From assembly GCA_028692515.1 (NCBI GenBank), contig JAQUXG010000055.1, positions 2,676 through 9,172 of the forward strand: 6,497 bases of DNA. The letters are read 5' to 3'. The translations under genes were made by a program, and so were the position numbers. Source of the stretch: Kiritimatiellales bacterium (GTDB lineage Bacteria; Verrucomicrobiota; Kiritimatiellia; Kiritimatiellales; Tichowtungiaceae). Under the pieces are notes generated by a model. The model saw only the letters and a program-made list of their open reading frames with translations. It searched no databases and was not told the origin of the DNA. This document shows, in pieces, positions 3,305 to 6,497 of this stretch; positions within the stretch are counted from its first letter, which is position 1, and each line of letters begins with the position of its first letter.

Positions 3305-5855
3305 ATGGTGAAACAAAGCCGAGGCCATTCGTTGTGCAGGCGATTTTCCAGCCGTTGGTAAAAACGATTTCCGAAACTCCCTCAATGCGGTGCCCATCCA
3401 TATTCAGCATCTCGGCATTGATGATAAATGCTCCGGCGGAGGCGGGAGACGCATTGGCATAAGCGCGGAAAAATCCCGTCGTTCCGAGGGTGGAAATGTC
3501 AATTTGCGCCGTGTAATTCCCACTACCTAAATCGGTGATGGTTGCCGTGACGTTTGTCCATGCGCCGGTGACCAGGCTGGGGCGCGTGTTGATGGTGATG
3601 TCTCCGCTGATGTTTTGAGCATAGAGGTCGAGCGTGACGATATTTCCTGCCTCAGATAGGCTTTGCAGCTCTATTGTAGTCAGTCCGGATTCCAGTGTAA
3701 AAATATCCTCGTCGAAGCGCGTGCCGAAGGTGGCGCGGTCTCCGGACTGCGTGACATTAACGCCCTGCCAATCTCCGTCGCCAACCAGTACATAGTTCCC
3801 CACGGCGAGACGGTCGCATACGACGGTCTTATCCGGATCAGCGGCGTAGGCCGCGACGCTACCATCCGCGTGCTTTTCAGCGGCAGCCTGCGCGGCATCG
3901 ACGTAGCGCTTAGAGGTCATGTCGTCCGCATAATATTCAGCATCGGTACGGCGCAGAGAAGCGACGTATTTAACGGCGGAGGCGTCCATTGCGTTGTCGT
4001 AGCCGCGCAGAACAACCTTCGAGACGTATAATTGCGGTGTAGCGCCCGGCAATGGATTCCCCGCTATGATTTTCAGCTGAGCGTCAGTTCCATAATAGGG
4101 GTAGCTAACCTCGTTAGTGCCAACAAGGACGGTTTGGATATAGTCCATTCCGCTTTGATTTAATGATACCTCAATAAGCCCGACTCCATTGCTCTGCACG
4201 GGAGAGAGCAGGTATTGCCCAGGAGTCAGCAGGATTTCATTCTGCGCAGTCAGGCTGCCCGTTGTGGTCCAGCCCGTCCACGCGGAATCGTTAGTCACGG
4301 AAATCGGATTGTTGATCCGCACGGCGTTGCTATAGGTCAGCCCGATTTCATCCCAGTTGCTGATCTTTCGGTCGAGCAGGATTCCGCTGAATGGATCGTC
4401 GCCCGAGGTTAGTCCGGAAATAACCGGCAAGGCAATCGGATCCGTTTCATCCCAGTTTGTGCGTGTCGTTCCGCTAAGACTCAGACTCTTAAACTGTCCG
4501 TAGCCGTCGCCGCGCAGAATCAGGCCAATGTCGCCATTATTGCCCATTTCAATCTGGCTTTTTCCGGTCTGATTGCTCAGGCGGAAAATCAGATTCGATT
4601 CCGTCGCATCGGCGGCGTTGGTGATTCCGTTGTATAGCCGGAAAACATTCGTTCCAGCTCGAATGGCAACTTTGCCAACTGCGGCATCATACCACATATT
4701 GCTAAATCCGGATAAATGTCCGCCGGAATTGTATTGGAAAGAACCTTCTATTCCCGCAGCGGGCGGATTGGCTTGCACTGAGGCGATGTCGGCTTGAGCT
4801 TGCGCCACCTGTCCGCTCACCGCGTCCAGTACCGTCCAGAAATTCGTAAGCGCTTCATCGGAAAGATCAATCGGGTAAGTCATCGGTCCGCGCACCGGAT
4901 AATAGCGGCTGTCCGTGCTGAAATTCACCTTAATGGTCTGATAGTCCAGCACCAGACCGCCGGATAATTCATTGCTGCTGCCGCGCTGCATGGATCGTAT
5001 AAATCCCCGGTACGTACCGGGAGCAAGGCAGGATTGATACGGCGGAATTTCAAAGCGCAGCAGGCCGGCAGAAGCATTAACCGGCGTACCCACCGCAATG
5101 GAATACGTGTTGGTGCGGTCATTGAGTCCTGTAATTTCCCAAACATAAACCGTATTGGTTACGCCAAGATTGAGCGTCGTTCCATTAAGGCTGAAGCGTT
5201 CATTCAGTTGTACACGTTCCGCCTGAAAAAATTCAATTTCCGACGGCTGACTGGCCGCGTCTTCCACTTTCCGGCTTTTGTTAATAACGCGCATGGGTGA
5301 ATCGACGGATGTATTCGTATTGGTTCCGTAGTCGTACCACTGCGGTGCCGGAAGCGGAGCAATCAGATTATAATTCTGCGATTTTGGAGACCATTCCACG
5401 GTAATATTCTGATAAGCCAGCACTAGATTATGCTCAAGATTTGTTCCGTTAAGCCGGAGCGACTGCACATAACCGCTGTAGAGTCCGTTCGGCAGGTTGG
5501 CTTGTTCCGGAGTCACCGTAAACCGCACCACACCGGACACGCTCTGTACAGTACCTGTTGCAACGAGATAGGCATTCGTCTGATCTGCCGTCCCGGCCTT
5601 ACCCATTATTTGCCAGAGAATCACCTGATCGGCATTCGTAAAGACAACAGGCGCGCTTCCGTAGCGCGCCCGGTGGGTGTAGTCGATTGACTCGGCCTGT
5701 CCGAATCGCAGATCCATCATCTTCGAGAATCCAACCTTTGCATCCCACGTCTCATCAAACACACGATCCGCGCCATGCGCGGATAGAAAGATGAACGATG
5801 AAATCAGAAAGATGAAAGCGGTTTTATTTTTCATTAGGTTAAATACCTTTTTCAT
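3303..5855 (-). CDS. Tail-fibre-like protein with Sec-type signal peptide, 850 residues
   Basis: The N-terminus (MKKVFNLMKNK, then FIFLISSFIFLSAHG) is a clear Sec-type signal, with likely cleavage near residues 28-29 (AHG|AD). ATG 5834 is an alternative start that keeps the whole signal. Residues about 49-157 and 208-314 are two copies of one beta domain: each has F-x-QAE, then V-x-x-W-(Q/E)-I, N-x-Y-x-x-A-x-G-T, RF-x-(V/I), G-x-Y-x-G and L-x-YQ-x-I-x-V. This pattern recalls N-terminal domains of phage baseplate/fibre proteins (BppU-like), an inference. A short Ala/Gln-rich possible coil follows (about 344-363), then fibre-like motifs: FQYNSGGHLSGFSNMWYD (about 373-390) and TSKRYVDAAQAAAEKHADG (from about 647). 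The C-terminus ends with a strand-rich NGWKI-x5-NGLGF. No chaperone or enzymatic domain is visible. It is probably a trimeric receptor-binding or adhesive fibre. The signal peptide is odd for a virion protein. The ribosome binding site is weak. Confidence 0.85.
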   Translation of the reverse strand: MKKVFNLMKNKTAFIFLISSFIFLSAHGADRVFDETWDAKVGFSKMMDLRFGQAESIDYTHRARYGSAPVVFTNADQVILWQIMGKAGTADQTNAYLVATGTVQSVSGVVRFTVTPEQANLPNGLYSGYVQSLRLNGTNLEHNLVLAYQNITVEWSPKSQNYNLIAPLPAPQWYDYGTNTNTSVDSPMRVINKSRKVEDAASQPSEIEFFQAERVQLNERFSLNGTTLNLGVTNTVYVWEITGLNDRTNTYSIAVGTPVNASAGLLRFEIPPYQSCLAPGTYRGFIRSMQRGSSNELSGGLVLDYQTIKVNFSTDSRYYPVRGPMTYPIDLSDEALTNFWTVLDAVSGQVAQAQADIASVQANPPAAGIEGSFQYNSGGHLSGFSNMWYDAAVGKVAIRAGTNVFRLYNGITNAADATESNLIFRLSNQTGKSQIEMGNNGDIGLILRGDGYGQFKSLSLSGTTRTNWDETDPIALPVISGLTSGDDPFSGILLDRKISNWDEIGLTYSNAVRINNPISVTNDSAWTGWTTTGSLTAQNEILLTPGQYLLSPVQSNGVGLIEVSLNQSGMDYIQTVLVGTNEVSYPYYGTDAQLKIIAGNPLPGATPQLYVSKVVLRGYDNAMDASAVKYVASLRRTDAEYYADDMTSKRYVDAAQAAAEKHADGSVAAYAADPDKTVVCDRLAVGNYVLVGDGDWQGVNVTQSGDRATFGTRFDEDIFTLESGLTTIELQSLSEAGNIVTLDLYAQNISGDITINTRPSLVTGAWTNVTATITDLGSGNYTAQIDISTLGTTGFFRAYANASPASAGAFIINAEMLNMDGHRIEGVSEIVFTNGWKIACTTNGLGFVSP
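5785..5816 (-). repeat. 21-base tandem duplication in the signal peptide core
   Basis: The 11-mer AGAAAGATGAA occurs at 5785-5795 and again at 5806-5816, a period of exactly 21 bases (seven codons). In the protein this gives FIFLISS followed by FIFLSAH, so the hydrophobic core of the signal peptide is itself a tandem duplication that keeps the frame. Confidence 0.7.
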
Positions 5856-5876
5856 ATTTCATCATTCATACGTCCA

Positions 5877-5892
5877 TCACCCTATCGGGTGA
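5877..5892. repeat. Short perfect hairpin over the stop of the 112-residue gene
   Basis: TCACCC (5877-5882) and GGGTGA (5887-5892) are exact inverted copies around a 4-base loop, and the TAG stop of the upstream gene lies inside. No T-run follows in the direction of transcription, so it may slow or protect the transcript but is not a convincing terminator. Confidence 0.45.
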
Positions 5893-6220
5893 GTTCCTGC
5901 ACACTGATTGCTCCGGTTTCATCGGCCACAGCGCAGACAAACTTCAATGCCTGCGCCATTTCGCGCTTCAGCACAAACGGAACGCCGGCCGCATAGGTAA
6001 AGCCGTGCGTCGGCGACGCAGGATCAACTACCGCCTTGGCCGGATCACTTCCGTCAAGCGTCACGAGAATGGCCTTATCGGGTTGCAGCATCACCATCCG
6101 GGTTGATTCAGCCAGTGCACCGATCTGATCAATATCGCCATCAATCACTTCATCCGCATGGGTCACGCCGGGTGTCGGCACATGGTTATCAAACGCATTC
6201 AGCACAATCACATTATTCAT
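5882..6220 (-). CDS. Small probable virion protein, 112 residues
   Basis: The start MNNVIVLNAF is set by an AAGGAG site seven bases upstream; the longer in-frame start at 6292 would translate a noncoding repeat. The protein is soluble and looks mostly beta: AILVTLDGSDPA (about residues 51-62), then GFTYAAGVPFVLKREMAQALKF, ending in AISVQELTR. From memory, short phage proteins encoded near tail or fibre genes often show this order: a T-x-D-G-x-D-P turn, a G-x-x-x-x-A-G strand, a short helix that reads A-x-x-L-K-F, and a final strand. A virion surface or fibre-accessory role is therefore likely but not proven; chitobiase-type C-terminal domains carry a similar TLDGSDPT turn. It has no signal peptide, unlike the next two genes. 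The stop lies in a small hairpin, and the fibre-like gene starts 26 bases downstream. Confidence 0.75.
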   Translation of the reverse strand: MNNVIVLNAFDNHVPTPGVTHADEVIDGDIDQIGALAESTRMVMLQPDKAILVTLDGSDPAKAVVDPASPTHGFTYAAGVPFVLKREMAQALKFVCAVADETGAISVQELTR

Positions 6221-6227
6221 TGCTATT

Positions 6228-6233
6228 CTCCTT
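6228..6233 (-). promoter_or_regulatory. Ribosome binding site (AAGGAG) that fixes the start at 6220
   Basis: AAGGAG lies seven bases before ATG 6220-6218. The frame is open further upstream to an ATG at 6292, but that extension reads through the REP-like hairpin and gives an Arg-rich stretch (RCRAGTRPARTRR) typical of translated noncoding repeat. The site therefore decides for the shorter protein. Confidence 0.85.
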
Positions 6234-6237
6234 GTTC

Positions 6238-6258
6238 GGGCGGGCCTTGTGCCTGCCC
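6238..6258. repeat. REP-like inverted repeat between two genes
   Basis: GGGCGGGC (6238-6245) and GCCTGCCC (6251-6258) can pair across a 5-base loop, with one G.T pair on the plus strand. In the minus-strand transcript that position is an A/C mismatch. The right arm runs into the TAG stop of the upstream gene, and an AAGGAG site follows five bases after the left arm. There is no U-run, so it is not a typical terminator. Its form (GTAGGGCAGGC-ACAAG-GCCCGCCC in the transcript) resembles a short dispersed intergenic repeat I recall from many bacterial genomes; only one copy is in this window. Confidence 0.6.
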
Positions 6259-6497
6259 TACATCGTTTCGGCATGAAGCATCGCATCCTCATTCATCCGG
6301 TCATCCGCGCTGCTTTCCACATCATTTACTTTGCGGCGGATCGCTTCGGCCTCGTTGCCGGTCAGTCCGTCGGCCCTCACAAAATCGCAATAGGCAGTGC
6401 GGGTCACAAAATCGAACAGCACGGCGGGGAATTTAATCAGTTCCCAGTTGTTGCCTTCGCCGGGGGTGTCGGTATTCGAATCGGTGGTCGAGCGGTA
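6258..6497 (-). CDS. C-terminal 79 residues of a small probable phage structural protein (partial)
   Basis: An open frame enters from the right edge and runs 79 codons to a TAG stop; the start lies outside the window. The visible part is soluble and acidic, with a mixed first half (NNWELIKFPAVLFDFVTR) and a probably helical, charged tail rich in Asp, Glu, Asn and Met (NDVESSADDRMNEDAMLHAE). There is no membrane segment or signal peptide. I do not recognise the family. Its place just ahead of a small virion-like protein and a fibre-like gene suggests a phage structural protein, but that comes from context only. The stop codon lies inside a hairpin-forming repeat-like sequence (6238-6258), so the original C-terminus may have been altered when that repeat arrived. 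The reading frame is certain only in so far as it is open throughout and matches the packing of the operon. Confidence 0.6.
   Translation of the reverse strand, partial: YRSTTDSNTDTPGEGNNWELIKFPAVLFDFVTRTAYCDFVRADGLTGNEAEAIRRKVNDVESSADDRMNEDAMLHAETM

Noticed and set aside
3663..4031. Plus-strand open frame of 122 codons
   Set aside because: It is antisense to the fibre-like gene, whose frame is open for 850 codons with coherent motifs. No ribosome binding site or family feature supports it.
5877..5892. Transcription terminator between the 112- and 850-residue genes
   Set aside because: The 6-bp stem is short and no U-run follows on the minus strand; the fibre gene lies 26 bases downstream in the same direction.
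6238..6258. Rho-independent terminator
   Set aside because: The hairpin is GC-rich but is followed by GAACAAGGAG, a ribosome binding site, and not by a run of U.
6221..6292. 24-residue N-terminal extension of the 112-residue protein
   Set aside because: It reads through the REP-like hairpin, is Arg-rich, overlaps the end of the upstream gene and is bypassed by a strong AAGGAG site before ATG 6220.

Overview
The window holds one tightly packed, single-direction block of ten genes, all on the minus strand, so transcription runs from the right edge towards the left. Both outer genes are cut by the window edges. Gaps between genes are only 0-40 bases. Three junctions are 4-base ATGA overlaps, and at two others the stop codon overlaps an AAGGAG ribosome binding site. 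This reads as a single long operon without an internal promoter or a convincing terminator.

The content suggests the late (tail/fibre plus lysis) end of a prophage or phage-derived element. In transcription order it has: the end of a small protein (6497-6258); a 112-residue probable virion protein (6220-5882); an 850-residue tail-fibre-like protein with two related N-terminal beta domains and a fibre-like second half (5855-3303); a 177-residue exported protein (3294-2761); a six-helix rhomboid-family protease (2764-2153); a lipoprotein (2156-1728); an 89-residue protein with a C-terminal membrane helix (1702-1433); a 66-residue single-span protein (1425-1225); a permuted NlpC/P60 (papain-like) hydrolase (1228-665); and the start of a protein built from 68-residue tandem modules (655-1). 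No terminase, portal, capsid or integrase gene is in view, so the phage assignment is inference from gene style.

The striking point is how much of the block is aimed at the envelope. The fibre-like protein and its neighbour both start with Sec-type signal peptides, which is unusual for proteins of a virion assembled in the cytoplasm. They are followed directly by an intramembrane protease, a lipoprotein and two small membrane proteins, then a probable peptidoglycan hydrolase. One reading is a lysis cassette extended with a rhomboid protease. Another is a phage-derived, exported surface structure with its own processing protease. The sequence alone does not decide between them.

The host is probably a Gram-negative-type bacterium (lipobox protein, Sec signals, strong AAGGAG sites), with GC content roughly 50-55% by eye. 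Several gene junctions carry short sequences resembling the dispersed intergenic repeats I associate with some environmental genomes, including members of the Verrucomicrobiota/Kiritimatiellota group. That taxonomic guess is weak.
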